A DNA stretch of 33,344 nucleotides, taken from an uncultured Bacteroidales bacterium (GTDB taxonomy: Bacteria; Bacteroidota; Bacteroidia; Bacteroidales; Bacteroidaceae). The DNA is taken from positions 1-33,344 of the forward strand of contig CADCIQ010000060.1 of NCBI GenBank assembly GCA_902801425.1, given 5' to 3'. Under the pieces are notes generated by a model. It did no database searches and had not been told where the DNA came from. It was given only the letters and a program-made list of their open reading frames with translations. The translations under genes and the position numbers were made by a program. This document shows, one piece after another, positions 1 to 9,078 of the stretch (position 1 is its first letter; every line of letters starts with the position of its first letter).

Positions 1-421
1 GTAAGTGCGACATCTGAAGACTTTAGGTGTCGGTCCTTCAGACCTCATCCCTCTAATAACGGCAAATATAACAGCCCTCACGGACTGCCCTTTTAGGTGT
101 CGCTCCTTGGCTTTCCCTTCGGCCGCCGACCTCTTCGACGTTCAGAGCTCTTTCAACCACATGATATTCAAAAACATACGAATAGAGGAATTCATCGAAC
201 TCACGTTAATTACGTAAGCGAGGAGGGCATGAACGATTTTTCAAACGCAGAGGCGCAAATTTTTATTAAACGCAAAGACGCGAAGTCGCAAAGAAAAAAT
301 CTCTGTGCCTTCGCGCCTCTTCGTTCAATAAAAATTGCGATGCGGAAAATATATAAAACACCAGGACTCTCACGATGGAGAATCACAGCGGATATATTCT
401 TCTTTCTGTGTAGGGGAAGAG
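1..421. repeat. Gene-free, repeat-rich left edge
   Basis: I see no credible gene here. The stretch holds two copies of a short unit containing TTTAGGTGTCG (near 22 and 92). It also holds a 37-base unit at 109-145 that recurs exactly at 1518-1554, and one copy of a dispersed motif related to AACGTGAGTTCGACGAATT (reverse strand, 189-212). A 'cgcagaggcgcaa / ttcgcgcctcttcg' palindromic repeat lies at about 244-345. Short open frames crossing it are built of these repeats and are not called as genes. Confidence 0.6.
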
Positions 422-697
422 TCAAAACAAATCTGTGTGGGTGCCTGTCTGCAAGAAGAGGAGCGTCAGCTGGGTGTCGTTTTGCTCCCACGTCATCAGC
501 CAGTCGGGCTCGATGTGGCACTCCCATTGTCCGTTCTTGTCGCCCGACAGCTTGTGTGGGAGATACTTGGCGGGCAGCGATCCCGTGGCTTCAAGCAAGT
601 CCATCGCGTCAGTTATGTGCTTCATGTTAAGCCCACGCTTGATGCAACGGCGGAAGTCTTTCTTGAAGCGGTTGGAAAGTGAAACCGAATATGCCAT
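422..697 (-). CDS. YafQ/RelE-family mRNA interferase toxin
   Basis: A 91-residue protein of the size and pattern of YafQ-type toxins, which in this family cleave mRNA at the ribosome. It starts with a basic helix (RFKKDFRRCIKRG, about 10-22). The middle has the W-E-C-H-I-E-P-D-W segment (about 58-66), and the C-terminus ends in TGTHTDLF, matching the family's conserved final H-x-[ED]-L-F where the C-terminal His is catalytic. Its ATG lies just after the stop of the antitoxin gene, with a 2-base gap, so the two are co-transcribed. Family assignment is strong; activity is inferred. Confidence 0.88.
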   Translation of the reverse strand: MAYSVSLSNRFKKDFRRCIKRGLNMKHITDAMDLLEATGSLPAKYLPHKLSGDKNGQWECHIEPDWLMTWEQNDTQLTLLFLQTGTHTDLF

Positions 698-699
698 AG

Positions 700-930
700 C
701 TATAAGCCCATTTCCTTATAAAAGTCCTTTAGCGAGTCATAATGATACACTCTACCATGCTTCACATCGTCCATCGCCTCGCGATAGCCAGCGGTCTTGG
801 TGATGTCATACTCCTTGGACTTGGTATCCTTCTGTATCTTTACAGAAGCGACGCCCACAAGCATCTTGCAGGCTTGTTTTACCTTTGAAACGAGGCTTTC
901 GTCGGGTACTTGTAATACTATCGTTGCCAT
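700..930 (-). CDS. Antitoxin partner of the YafQ-like toxin (RelB/DinJ-like)
   Basis: A 76-residue acidic/basic small protein directly upstream of the toxin and on the same strand. The C-terminal part, with GYREAMDDVKHGRVYHYDSL (about 48-67), is the type that wraps the cognate toxin in Bacteroidota RelB/DinJ-like antitoxins. The N-terminal part (MATIVLQVPDES) has the beta-strand pattern expected of a DNA-binding dimerisation segment, although a ribbon-helix-helix fold is not obvious by eye. Such antitoxins normally autorepress the operon promoter, here at 960-990. The call rests mainly on gene order and the C-terminal motif. Confidence 0.8.
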   Translation of the reverse strand: MATIVLQVPDESLVSKVKQACKMLVGVASVKIQKDTKSKEYDITKTAGYREAMDDVKHGRVYHYDSLKDFYKEMGL

Positions 931-959
931 AATCCTAACAATTTATTAGTTTCTGGGTG

Positions 960-990
960 CAAAGATACGAATAAGCGAGCGAAAAACCAA
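960..990 (-). promoter_or_regulatory. Promoter of the toxin-antitoxin operon
   Basis: On the minus strand there is TTG (990-988), a 20-base spacer and TATCTTTG (967-960). This matches the Bacteroidota sigma-ABfr consensus exactly. It lies about 30 bases ahead of the antitoxin ATG. Confidence 0.75.
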
Positions 991-1866
991 ATTTTTTTGA
1001 GTTTTTCCGAGCGTGAGTATCTTCGAGGCTGAACCTCAGAGATACAACTTTTCCGCGAGATCATGACAGAAAAGGAGAAAAACCTGACAAAAATATCCAA
1101 ACGCAAAGGCGCAGAAATTACCATAAATATTCGTTCTTCCTAAGTAGATACTCCATACATACTCCATAGTTTTGATGGAGTATCTATGGAGAATTTATGG
1201 AGTAGCGATGGGGGAATAAAGGAGTAGCGATTTCAAATTCCATAAGCGTGCGGAAGACATCAAACGCGAAGACACAGAGATTTTTTCTTTGTACCTTCGC
1301 GTTAAACAAACGTGAACTCGATAAAAAAAGGGAAGCGGATTTATCTGATTTATCTGAAAATTAGCAGAATACGTATCGCGCCAGCTATCAGATAAATCAG
1401 ATAAATCCGCTTCCATTATTATTTTTTACTGTTTTATCATCAATAAACCCGTTTAGAAGAGAATTTATATATTATTGAATATCACGTAGTTGAAAGAGCG
1501 AAACCAAATAGGGTTTTGGCTTTCCCTTCGGCCGCCGACCTCTTCGACGTTCAGCCCTCGCAGTCTTGAATTATTCGCTGAAACTCATCAAGCTGAAGCA
1601 AGTCGTCGAACTCACGTGAATATATGATTAATTTACGATTAATTCACGGGCATTTACGTTCGCCGAAGGCTAAAATTAAGGTGGAATGAATAGTGACAAA
1701 TTCCGTAAGCAAAGACGGCATGAACATCGAAGAGGCCGTACTCGCAAAAAACATCAAACGCAGAGACGCGAAGACACAGAGAGATTCTCTTCGCGTCTTC
1801 GCGCCTTTGCGTTTAATAAAAAAAATCGCGTCTTCGCGTTTAATAAAAATTTCTGCTTGTGAAAAA
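991..1866. repeat. Cluster of palindromic repeats between the TA pair and pfkA
   Basis: No gene is supported. There are three notable structures. First, an inverted repeat at about 1145-1205 is built from 'actccat' words. Second, a perfect 27-base inverted repeat has arms at about 1332-1358 and 1391-1417, each arm containing gatttatct twice in tandem. Third, a 'cgcagagacgcgaagacacagag' type palindrome lies at about 1754-1855, with a shorter version at about 1260-1305. A 37-base unit at 1518-1554 is identical to 109-145. A copy of the dispersed AACGTGAGTTCGACGAATT-like motif lies at 1602-1620. Confidence 0.65.
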
Positions 1867-2844
1867 TTAGATGCTGAGCTCTTCGAGCACCTTGATGAGC
1901 TTCTTGTCGAATGGCTTGTCGGAACGGATTGCCTCAGAGAATGGTACATAGACCACCTCATTGTTCTTAATGCCGACCATTACATTACGCTGACCTTGCT
2001 TGAGTGCCTCGATAGCACCTACACCTGTACGGCTGGCAAGGATACGGTCACGCGCCGTAGGACTACCGCCACGCTGCAAGTGTCCGAGAATTGACACGCG
2101 CACATCGTAGCCAGGGAACTCGTTCTTGACACGCTCTGCATAGTAGAGGGCACCGCACTTAGGCGACTCTGACACGATGACGATACATGACTTCTTAGAC
2201 TTACGAATGCCGCGCTTCATGAATTCCGCCAACTGGTCCTCGTCGGTTGCCTCCTCTGGTATGATGGCTGCCTCAGCACCACAGGCGATGGCAGAGTTCT
2301 GGGCAAGGAAGCCCGCATCACGTCCCATAACCTCGATGAAGAAGATGCGCTCATGGCTCTGTGCGGTGTCGCGGATGCGGTCAACACACTCCATGATGGT
2401 GTTCATCGTTGTATCATAACCAATAGTAGAGTCAGTTCCGTAGAGGTCGTTGTCGATAGTGCCAGGAAGACCGATACATGGCACGTCGAACTCACGAGCG
2501 AAGTTCATGGCACCTGTGAGAGAACCGTTACCACCGCATACGATGAGCGCATCAACGCCGTTAGCCTTGATCTGGTCGTATGCCTTCTGCATTCCCTCCA
2601 TTGTCATAAATTCCTTTGAGCGAGCAGTCTTGAGGATAGTACCACCGAGGGTGATGATACCGCTCACGTTCTCCGTGGTGAAATCCTTCATCTCACCATT
2701 GATAAGGCCGTCATATCCGCGATAGATGCCCTTTACCTTGAAACCGTTGTAGATGCCGGCACGAGTCACGGCACGAATGGCTGCATTCATTCCAGGAGCA
2801 TCGCCGCCTGATGTGAGAATGCCTATTGTCTCGATTTTTGCCAT
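1867..2844 (-). CDS. pfkA: 6-phosphofructokinase
   Basis: A 325-residue protein of normal bacterial PfkA length. It phosphorylates fructose 6-phosphate to fructose 1,6-bisphosphate in glycolysis (cytoplasm). Visible motifs are the N-terminal nucleotide loop [10 protein letters not shown] (11-20), GGNGS (104-108), the catalytic TIDND (129-133, general base Asp131), the substrate-contact segment EVMGRDAGF (171-179), and GHLQRGG near the C-terminus. GGNGS resembles the ATP-type GGDGS rather than the GGDD of PPi-dependent enzymes, so ATP is the likely donor. The ATG at 2844 directly precedes the canonical [18 protein letters not shown] start. It stands alone, with repeats on both sides. Confidence 0.95.
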   Translation of the reverse strand: MAKIETIGILTSGGDAPGMNAAIRAVTRAGIYNGFKVKGIYRGYDGLINGEMKDFTTENVSGIITLGGTILKTARSKEFMTMEGMQKAYDQIKANGVDALIVCGGNGSLTGAMNFAREFDVPCIGLPGTIDNDLYGTDSTIGYDTTMNTIMECVDRIRDTAQSHERIFFIEVMGRDAGFLAQNSAIACGAEAAIIPEEATDEDQLAEFMKRGIRKSKKSCIVIVSESPKCGALYYAERVKNEFPGYDVRVSILGHLQRGGSPTARDRILASRTGVGAIEALKQGQRNVMVGIKNNEVVYVPFSEAIRSDKPFDKKLIKVLEELSI

Positions 2845-2861
2845 AGTGATTAATTTTAATT

Positions 2862-3029
2862 AGCCTAACCAAGCCTTCCCAAAGGGAAGGATGTTCTATA
2901 CGATAGATAATTTAATTGTTAATTATAAATTGATATTGTTATACCTGATAAGTTTATTTACCATTTAGCTATTTACAATGTACAATTTTGCCTTCCACAT
3001 CCCTCCCTTTGGGAGGGCTTGGGTAGGCT
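2862..3029. repeat. Inverted repeat pair between nhaD and pfkA
   Basis: The left arm at 2862-2893 (cctaaccaagccttcccaaa and onward) and the right arm at about 2991-3029 (ccctccctttgggagggctt and onward) are imperfect inverted copies of one unit. AT-rich filler between them includes a 'tttacaatgtacaatttt' word also found at 8199-8310. Related copies of the left arm occur at 10267-10300 and 29592-29624. Confidence 0.7.
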
Positions 3030-3030
3030 T

Positions 3031-4416
3031 TTATACCGTGAAATACAGCACCGTGAGCCCGATGATTCCGGCAAGCAGCACCTTTGAGCCTACGTGCTTG
3101 AAGTACCATGACATTCCGACACGCTCAGCCTGCATATAGACAATGCCTGAGACGCTACCCACGGTCAATACGCTACTGCCTACGGCGGTAGCATAGCCGA
3201 TTATCTTCCAGTATGCGCCGTTCTGCACCATATCGGCAAGGAATGGCTCAGAAGGCTGCACGACCTCGCTAATATCAAAGATTGATATCATGGTCATTGC
3301 CGTGGCAAAGTTGTCGAGGAAGATACTGATGATTCCGCTTATCACTCCGAGAATCCAGATGTTTGGGCAATATTCCTCTATCTGCTCGGCAAGCCATGAG
3401 AATGCGCCTGTCTCGCTAACCACTCCGACGGCAAGCATTATTCCCATAACATAGAGCATAAGCTGAATGATGGAGTACTGAAGCTGTCGTGGGATGGAAC
3501 GTGTGAGCCTTCTGTCAGAACTCATTATGTTTCTGTTGAAGATTTCATTTACGACCCACAGGATTGACAGCACGCAGAACGCTCCTAGGAATGGTGAGAG
3601 TTTCGTGATGCTATGGAATGTAGGGATGAACCACAAGCCACCTATGCCCACGAAGAGCACGAGGAGACGCTGCCACACGTTGAGATTGGTGTCATCGCCA
3701 CGGTAAGGCATTGTGGGGTGGTCAAGCTGCACGGTCTCGCTCAATGTCCTGCCAATGAGATATGTTGGCAGCATCCACGCTATGAGGCATGGAATGGCGA
3801 CAGAGAGTGTGTATGAAGTGGCGGTTATAGCCCCCATATTCCAGAGTACAAGCGATGTAGGGTCGCCGATTACCGTTAGTGCTCCGCCGAAATTGACGGC
3901 AAGGACAACTACGGCGCCATAGATAATCCTGTCTCGCGTGCGAGGGAGTATCTGATTGGTAACGGTGAGCATCATCACCGTGGATGATATGTTGTCGAGG
4001 TTGGCTGACAATATGAATGAGAATGCAGCGAGTTTCCATAGAAGCAAGCGACTGTTGCGTGTGCGTAGCCAGATGGTGAGGAAATCGAAGCATCCGTTGT
4101 TGTGCAGGATCTCGACAATAGTCATCGTTGCGAGGAGGAAGAGCACCACTTCGGAAGCTTTTCCCACGCATTGTATGAATATGTTTTGCCAGATGTAGCT
4201 TTTCACGGCATCACTGGTGGCTGTTGCTCCATGCAGGAAGCTGAGATACTCTCCCTGATGGTTTGACATGATAAAGTCACTTCCCCAACAAATATATAGT
4301 ACCCAGCCAACAGTACCTGCAAAGACCGCGATAGCAGCCTTGTTTATGTTGGTAAGCCTTTCGGTAGCTATGAATAGATAGCTAACAATCAGTATTGCTA
4401 CAATTATCAATGTCAT
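3031..4416 (-). CDS. nhaD: Na+/H+ antiporter, NhaD family
   Basis: From the ATG at 4416 this is a 461-residue membrane protein with about 11-13 hydrophobic segments. Family members exchange cytoplasmic Na+ (or Li+) for H+ across the inner membrane. Visible marks are the paired acidic helices: FILSANLDNISSTVMM in the first half and FLDNFATAMTMI in the second half, plus GDPTSLVLWN. The reading frame stays open upstream to 4521, but only with a TTG start, and the intervening residues do not look like the family. MTLIIVAILIVSYL is the usual NhaD-like beginning. A good promoter ends only about 6 bases upstream, so the mRNA may be nearly leaderless. Confidence 0.88.
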   Translation of the reverse strand: MTLIIVAILIVSYLFIATERLTNINKAAIAVFAGTVGWVLYICWGSDFIMSNHQGEYLSFLHGATATSDAVKSYIWQNIFIQCVGKASEVVLFLLATMTIVEILHNNGCFDFLTIWLRTRNSRLLLWKLAAFSFILSANLDNISSTVMMLTVTNQILPRTRDRIIYGAVVVLAVNFGGALTVIGDPTSLVLWNMGAITATSYTLSVAIPCLIAWMLPTYLIGRTLSETVQLDHPTMPYRGDDTNLNVWQRLLVLFVGIGGLWFIPTFHSITKLSPFLGAFCVLSILWVVNEIFNRNIMSSDRRLTRSIPRQLQYSIIQLMLYVMGIMLAVGVVSETGAFSWLAEQIEEYCPNIWILGVISGIISIFLDNFATAMTMISIFDISEVVQPSEPFLADMVQNGAYWKIIGYATAVGSSVLTVGSVSGIVYMQAERVGMSWYFKHVGSKVLLAGIIGLTVLYFTV

Positions 4417-4421
4417 GGTTG

Positions 4422-4451
4422 CAAAATTACTACTTTTTCCGTGAATGCCAA
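4422..4451 (-). promoter_or_regulatory. Promoter of nhaD
   Basis: On the minus strand there is TTG (4451-4449), a 19-base spacer and TAATTTTG (4429-4422). The nhaD ATG at 4416 lies 5 bases past the -7 box, which puts the expected transcription start at or next to the start codon. Confidence 0.7.
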
Positions 4452-4526
4452 ACAAAAAGAGCGAAAAAATATCTTGAAAAGGGTAAATTCTTACAATTTG
4501 AAAGGAAATTTGCTTGCGCAAAGATT

Positions 4527-4688
4527 TGGAAAGTAAATTAGGAGTAAATTAAATCAGGAAATTAATTCAGGAAATTAAAAGCAGGAAATTAAAAATAAAA
4601 AAGGGAAGCGGACGAATCCGTTTCCCTTAATAATTTACTGAATATAATTTACTGATAATTTACTTTCCAAAAAAGAATTTACTTTCCA
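4527..4688. repeat. Large composite hairpin element downstream of htrA
   Basis: The outer arms carry TGGAAAGTAAATT (4527-4539) and its complement (4657-4669 and again 4676-4688). Inside are reiterated 'gaaatta' and 'taatttact' words. At the centre is a 12-base hairpin, AAGGGAAGCGGA (4601-4612) with TCCGTTTCCCTT (4617-4628), which can act as a transcription terminator for htrA. The core shares 'aaaaaagggaagcgga' with the element at 1325. Confidence 0.65.
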
Positions 4689-4718
4689 AGCCATTCCGCG
4701 CAAGCGGAAGCTTTTCAC

Positions 4719-6191
4719 TTATTCGCCAAGAGGTACTGTGAAGTATTCTTTCTTGCCTGAAGGATAGATACCCTTGATGTAGAGAACAGGATCCTTACTC
4801 TTGTTAGCAGCCTTGACAGCATCGCTGAGGTCAGAGAGTTCCTTCACAGGTGTCTCGTTGACAGTCTGGATGATGAAGCCTACAGGAATGCCACGCTCCT
4901 TGAACTTACCAGAGTTGACCTTAGTAACCTTCAAGCCATACTTGATATCGAGATCTGCCTTCTCCGCATCGTTGATCTCACGAATCTGTGCACCAAGGAC
5001 ATCGAGGTCGGCATCCTTAACAACCTTAGTGTTGCCCTGCTCGTTCTTGAGAGTAACCTCAACGGTCTTTGACTTCTTCTTGTGGAGGAGAGTTACCTTA
5101 ACCTTATCGCCAGGACGCTTTGTTGCGAGAATCTCCTGAAGCTCAGCCATCTTCGTAACCTTCTGACCGTCAACGCTTGTGATTACATCGCCATCCTCTA
5201 TACCTGCATCCTCAGCAGCAGTTCCCTCAGCAACCTTAACTACATAGATACCATCGTTCGTGCCAAGGTCAACCTCCTTCTGCTGTGCCTTCTGCTCGTC
5301 AAGGTATCTGCGAACATCAGTTCCCTGAATACCGAGCAAGCCACGCTGTACCTGACCGTACTGCTTCAAATCGGCTACTACCTTATTCATAATAGTGGTA
5401 GGGATTGCGAATCCGTAGCCTGTGAAGTTACCTGTCTGAGAATAGAGCATTGCGTTGATACCAACAAGTTCGCCCTTTACGTTTACAAGAGCACCGCCTG
5501 AGTTACCTGCATTGATGGCTGCATCAGTCTGGATGAATGCCTCAACACCGTTTGCACCAAGTGAACGAGCCTTTGCAGAAACGATACCTGCCGTTACGGT
5601 AGCACGGAGATTGAATGGATGTCCGATGGCGAGAACCCACTCACCCACCTTGATATCATCGCTTGAAACGACGGTGATAGCTGGGAGATCCTTTGCGTTT
5701 ACCTTGATAAGAGCGAGGTCGGTGTTCTTATCAGTACCGATGATACGAGCTGAATACTCGCGGTTATCGTTAAGGGTAACGGTGAGTTCGTCAGCCCCCT
5801 CTACAACGTGATTGTTAGTTACGATATATCCGTCGGAAGAGATGATGACGCCAGAGCCGGCACCCTCCTTCTTAGGAGTCTGAACCTTACGTTTCTGGTT
5901 TTGTCCCTGACCGCGCTGGCCGAACATTCCGAATGGGTCGAAGAAATCGCCGAATGGGTCGCTCTGAACCTCAACCTCCTGAACCTTTGAGTTCTGGAGA
6001 TACTTGATATGTACGACACATGGCAGAGCCTTGTCGGCTGCATAAGTCAAATCAACTGGCTGACCTGCAACAGCGGCAGGAGCATTAGGAGTTTTTGCAG
6101 CCTTAGCCTCACTGAAGGCTGCAACTGAGAAAGTGAGCGATGTCACACAAAGTGCTGCGACAGCAAAATTACAAATAGTCTTTTTATTCAT
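4719..6191 (-). CDS. htrA: Periplasmic serine endoprotease HtrA/DegP family
   Basis: 490 residues, exported. The N-terminal signal peptide (about 1-32) ends near AKAAK. The trypsin-like domain has a complete triad: His128 in TNNHVV, Asp158 in NTDLALIKV and Ser231 in NAGNSGGAL. It is followed by two PDZ domains (about 285-385 and 395-490), as in DegP/DegQ. The family degrades or refolds damaged envelope proteins. A Phe/Gly/Gln-rich linker (about 78-100) precedes the protease domain, at the position of the regulatory LA loop or linker in relatives. Monocistronic by spacing. A candidate -7 box TAATTTTG lies on the minus strand at 6295-6288, but no good -33 TTG is seen. Confidence 0.95.
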   Translation of the reverse strand: MNKKTICNFAVAALCVTSLTFSVAAFSEAKAAKTPNAPAAVAGQPVDLTYAADKALPCVVHIKYLQNSKVQEVEVQSDPFGDFFDPFGMFGQRGQGQNQKRKVQTPKKEGAGSGVIISSDGYIVTNNHVVEGADELTVTLNDNREYSARIIGTDKNTDLALIKVNAKDLPAITVVSSDDIKVGEWVLAIGHPFNLRATVTAGIVSAKARSLGANGVEAFIQTDAAINAGNSGGALVNVKGELVGINAMLYSQTGNFTGYGFAIPTTIMNKVVADLKQYGQVQRGLLGIQGTDVRRYLDEQKAQQKEVDLGTNDGIYVVKVAEGTAAEDAGIEDGDVITSVDGQKVTKMAELQEILATKRPGDKVKVTLLHKKKSKTVEVTLKNEQGNTKVVKDADLDVLGAQIREINDAEKADLDIKYGLKVTKVNSGKFKERGIPVGFIIQTVNETPVKELSDLSDAVKAANKSKDPVLYIKGIYPSGKKEYFTVPLGE

Positions 6192-6996
6192 TTTTCTGAT
6201 TATGAATTTTATTTACCTATTTTGGTTGTGGGGGATGTGGATTACATTTTTACAGACAGCCAACATCTGATTCCCGTTTTCCGAGTGCAAAATTAAACGC
6301 AAAAATTTGATTTCCGCCATTTTGTCATGTTTTTTGCTTTTTTTTAAGCTTTAATTCTCCCTAATTAACTGCAATTTATTATTTAACACTTGGAATAAAG
6401 AAATTTTAAGAAGCCAAGTTAAGTGAAAAATGAAAAATGAAGAGTGAAAAATACAAGTTACAAATTGTACATCGTAAATGGTAAATAACGTGAGTTCGGC
6501 GAATTCCTATATGGCAAACAGCAAGCTGTTTTTAACTGACAATAATTACCAATCTTACCAATTTTTTTCCAATAAAAATGATAATTACTGGTTGAAGATT
6601 GGTAAGATTGGTAATTATTGTCAGTTCAGCATCGGAGATGCGTTTATTTTCATCGAGATTTGTCGAAGACCCACTGACCATAGGGAAGTAACTCACGTTA
6701 AATCATCCTCCCCTCGTTGAAAATCCCTCTTAACATCGCTTTTCCTCCGTTGATAATACCATAATAATACCATTATATTACCATAATAATACCATAATAA
6801 TACCATAAACTATGGTAATATAATGGTATCTTTATTGGATTTTAAAGGTATTTATATGGGATTTACTACCTACCCAGAACGGCGCCAAATCGATTTTTCT
6901 CCCTCCGCACGTTTGTATTGAACAAAATGCAGGTTTACCCCCGTACATCGAATTCACGTTAATTTAAATTTTTCACTTTTCATTTTTCATTTACAT
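6192..6996. repeat. Nested repeat block, 800 bases without a gene
   Basis: I see no gene. The block after the htrA leader is built from nested inverted repeats. The outer arms are 'aagtgaaaaatgaaaaatga' (about 6420) and 'cacttttcatttttcattt' (about 6972-6993). Inside them are a MITE-like element (6482-6703, listed separately) and a palindrome of 'aataccata' words (about 6755-6835). The latter ends in perfect arms of the type ATACCATTATATTACCATA and its complement. A further dispersed motif copy lies at 6946-6966. Confidence 0.6.
6482..6703. repeat. MITE-like palindromic element, copy 1
   Basis: The ends carry AACGTGAGTT (6487-6496) and its complement AACTCACGTT (6690-6699). The interior reads as a small hairpin (aaacagcaagctgttt), a 28-base arm starting ACTGACAATAATTACC, a loop of about 35 bases, the complementary arm, then a second small hairpin (gcatcggagatgc). 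A second copy, inverted and with a diverged loop, lies at 21752-21925. It encodes nothing convincing. Confidence 0.7.
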
Positions 6997-8190
6997 TTAG
7001 TCTTTCCTATACCAAATCCTAATGATCTTTCTGCGAATAACAAAGATATTAATAAATGTGACGAGAAGGAACAACGATGCTCCGACCGTTAGCATTGGCG
7101 AAATAGAGCCGCTGGAGAGTTCGGGATAAATATCCTCTATCATCGTCATGTAATAAGACCTGACTATCATAACCGATACGATAGCGATGATAAGGACGAT
7201 AAGGTTCAGCGATGCCGTAAGTAACTGATACGGACGCGCTACCCTTGAAGGGGAATAGCCTATAAGAAGCAGGTTCTCCAGTTTCTTGGCATTCTTCTGA
7301 ACAAGCAGATAGATGCTGAGCATGAGGATGTAAAAGCTCAGGGCTGAGATGACAAGCCCGACGATCATCACCAGACTGACCACAAGGCGCAAGAAATACG
7401 CAATCTTTTCCTGATTCATCTGGTCTTGCTCTATCTCCATGCCGTGATCATCAAGATACTGACCAACTTCTTTGTCGGCTGCATTAGTGACCTGCATCAG
7501 CAATCGGGTATGGCAGACCTCATCCTTCGGAGCATAATAGGAATTGCTCCAATCCATGAACGACTGAGGTACGAGTATGCTGCTCAGACTCGAAGAGAAG
7601 CCCACTACCCTACCCTTGTATGTATCTTCCTTGCCATCGCCCTTTATGACAATGGCGAAATCAATCATGCCCATCACACTCTCTGAAATCTTCGGTGCAT
7701 TATGGCTCTGGGCATATCCGAAATTATACATATTGATATATGTACGAGGCACTATGACAGGCACTTCCTTCTGTCCTTCCTTCCATTGCCATTGGCTCTT
7801 GTCAATCTCTACGAAATCATCAGGAACAGACTCAAAGAACAACTCACTCGACAGCACAGACTGCCCTGAGATACCCATGTGGGCATCCACCTTATAATTG
7901 GTTGATGTGAATCCGCACACCTTTTGCACAAATGGCTGTGAGGCTGCATCCTCAATCTCGCCCTTCGCGAAGTCGGTATTCGCACCACTTATCGTAGTGC
8001 CCATGCCGATGTGCTTTGAAACCACAACGTAGTTTGCCTTCATGAACGAATCTTCCTGTGAGAAGACAGGCAACACGTCATTATAAAACTGTATTCCGAG
8101 AAGTACAATCACCATTCCGCAGAGGTTTGCAAAGAAGAAACCCACGAACTGCGGTACACTTATATGTGCTCGAAGTAATTTCCAGATCAT
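6997..8190 (-). CDS. ABC transporter permease, FtsX/MacB-like
   Basis: 397 residues with the MacB/FtsX layout: TM1 (about 14-34), a long extracytoplasmic domain (about 35-262), and TM2-TM4 (about 266-297, 324-346, 366-386). A cytoplasmic segment between TM2 and TM3, with NLLLIGYSPSRVARPY (about 306-321), resembles the ATPase-coupling helix of FtsX-fold permeases. The matching ATPase is the next gene upstream (8430-9071), separated by a tandem-repeat gap. Such systems move lipoproteins, peptides or antibiotics, or transmit force across the membrane; the substrate here cannot be told. A lipoprotein gene precedes the ATPase and may be the third component. Confidence 0.75.
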   Translation of the reverse strand: MIWKLLRAHISVPQFVGFFFANLCGMVIVLLGIQFYNDVLPVFSQEDSFMKANYVVVSKHIGMGTTISGANTDFAKGEIEDAASQPFVQKVCGFTSTNYKVDAHMGISGQSVLSSELFFESVPDDFVEIDKSQWQWKEGQKEVPVIVPRTYINMYNFGYAQSHNAPKISESVMGMIDFAIVIKGDGKEDTYKGRVVGFSSSLSSILVPQSFMDWSNSYYAPKDEVCHTRLLMQVTNAADKEVGQYLDDHGMEIEQDQMNQEKIAYFLRLVVSLVMIVGLVISALSFYILMLSIYLLVQKNAKKLENLLLIGYSPSRVARPYQLLTASLNLIVLIIAIVSVMIVRSYYMTMIEDIYPELSSGSISPMLTVGASLFLLVTFINIFVIRRKIIRIWYRKD

Positions 8191-8198
8191 CTTTTTAT

Positions 8199-8310
8199 GT
8201 ACAATTTACCATTTACAATGTACAATTTACGCATCTACAATGTACTATTTACCATTTACAATGTACAATTTACGTATACACAATGTACAATTTACCATTT
8301 ACAATGTACA
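8199..8310. repeat. Tandem AT-rich repeat upstream of the permease gene
   Basis: Several imperfect copies of a roughly 21-base unit built on 'acaatgtacaatttaccatt', followed by 'tcaattttcaattatcaattttcaattt' (8331-8359). The same words appear at about 2970 and 6460 and in other gaps. There are no unique spacers, so this is not a CRISPR array. Confidence 0.75.
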
Positions 8311-8373
8311 ATTTTCCGCCCTCTTAATTATCAATTTTCAATTATCAATTTTCAATTTCTTAAGTGTAACCAC

Positions 8374-8425
8374 TCCCCCTTGAGGGGGTAAGGGGGGAGG
8401 AGCCCTCCCTTGGGGAGGGACTGGG
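8374..8425. repeat. G/C-rich palindromic repeat unit after the ABC ATPase gene
   Basis: Contains 'actcccccttgagggggtaa' and 'agccctcccttggggaggga' hairpins. It begins immediately after the stop codon of the ATPase gene (read on the minus strand), where it could fold in the mRNA between ATPase and permease. Confidence 0.6.
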
Positions 8426-8429
8426 TGGG

Positions 8430-9071
8430 TCACAACTTCACTTTTCTATCATACCCAATATCCATATGCTTACCAATACTGGTAACAATCACCCCTGCGC
8501 CTTGTCGCTTTGCCTCTGTCATCATTATATCTGCCATAATGGCAGAGTTCGTATCGTCAAGGTGAGAGATAGGTTCATCGACCAAGAGGAAATCAAACGG
8601 TTGCACCAAGGCGCGCATCATAGCCACACGCTGCTGCTGTCCGAATGACATAAACGCTATCTTCGTATCAACTTTATCCTCTATGCCAAGTCGCTTGAAC
8701 CATTCAAGGATCTCCGCTTCCGTCTTATGCCCAGAGAGCGTGTTCTTTATCTGCACATTCTCCATAGCAGTAAGTTCAGGGAAAAGACGCAGTTCCTGAA
8801 AGAGGTGGCTTATCGTTGTACGGCGAAGATTGCACCATTTATCCACGCTATACCCCTTCACATTCTCAGAATCAAAGAGAATACTTCCCTCATAATCAGA
8901 GCGATAGCCAAGCACATAAGAGCAGAACGTACTCTTGCCTTTTCCTGAATCTGCAAGCACAAGGTATGTCTTGCCTTTCTCAAAGACCGCCTCCGTCTGC
9001 CATATCTCCGACTGCATCTGCTGTCCTTTGAACACAGCAGGGAGCACATTATTGAATGATATTTTATTCAT
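8430..9071 (-). CDS. ABC transporter ATP-binding protein, degenerate motifs
   Basis: A 213-residue lone ATPase domain. Motifs in order: Walker A region LADSGKGKST (39-48, where the first conserved Gly is Ala40), Q-loop FQELRLF (91-97), signature MSFGQQQRVA (141-150, SFGQQ in place of SGGQ), Walker B FLLVDEP (161-167), and D-loop SHLD (169-172). At the H-loop the usual T-H is T-S (about 197-198), so the switch histidine appears to be missing. Homology to LolD/MacB-type ATPases is clear. The altered H-loop suggests slow or regulated ATP hydrolysis, which is inference. It pairs with the permease at 6997-8190. Confidence 0.88.
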   Translation of the reverse strand: MNKISFNNVLPAVFKGQQMQSEIWQTEAVFEKGKTYLVLADSGKGKSTFCSYVLGYRSDYEGSILFDSENVKGYSVDKWCNLRRTTISHLFQELRLFPELTAMENVQIKNTLSGHKTEAEILEWFKRLGIEDKVDTKIAFMSFGQQQRVAMMRALVQPFDFLLVDEPISHLDDTNSAIMADIMMTEAKRQGAGVIVTSIGKHMDIGYDRKVKL

Positions 9072-9078
9072 TATTATT

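Noticed and set aside
97-630. Open frame of 177 codons on the plus strand
   Set aside because: It runs through repeats and then antisense to the toxin gene, with no recognisable sequence.
4417-4521. N-terminal extension of NhaD
   Set aside because: It needs a TTG start and crosses the promoter. The added residues do not resemble the family.
6482-6703. Invertible promoter (phase-variation switch)
   Set aside because: The inverted arms could in principle flip the loop, but the loop holds no promoter consensus, no invertase gene is nearby, and the second copy's loop is simply different.
8199-8310. CRISPR-like direct repeats
   Set aside because: The units are short, AT-rich and imperfect, adjoin each other without unique spacers, and no cas gene is near.
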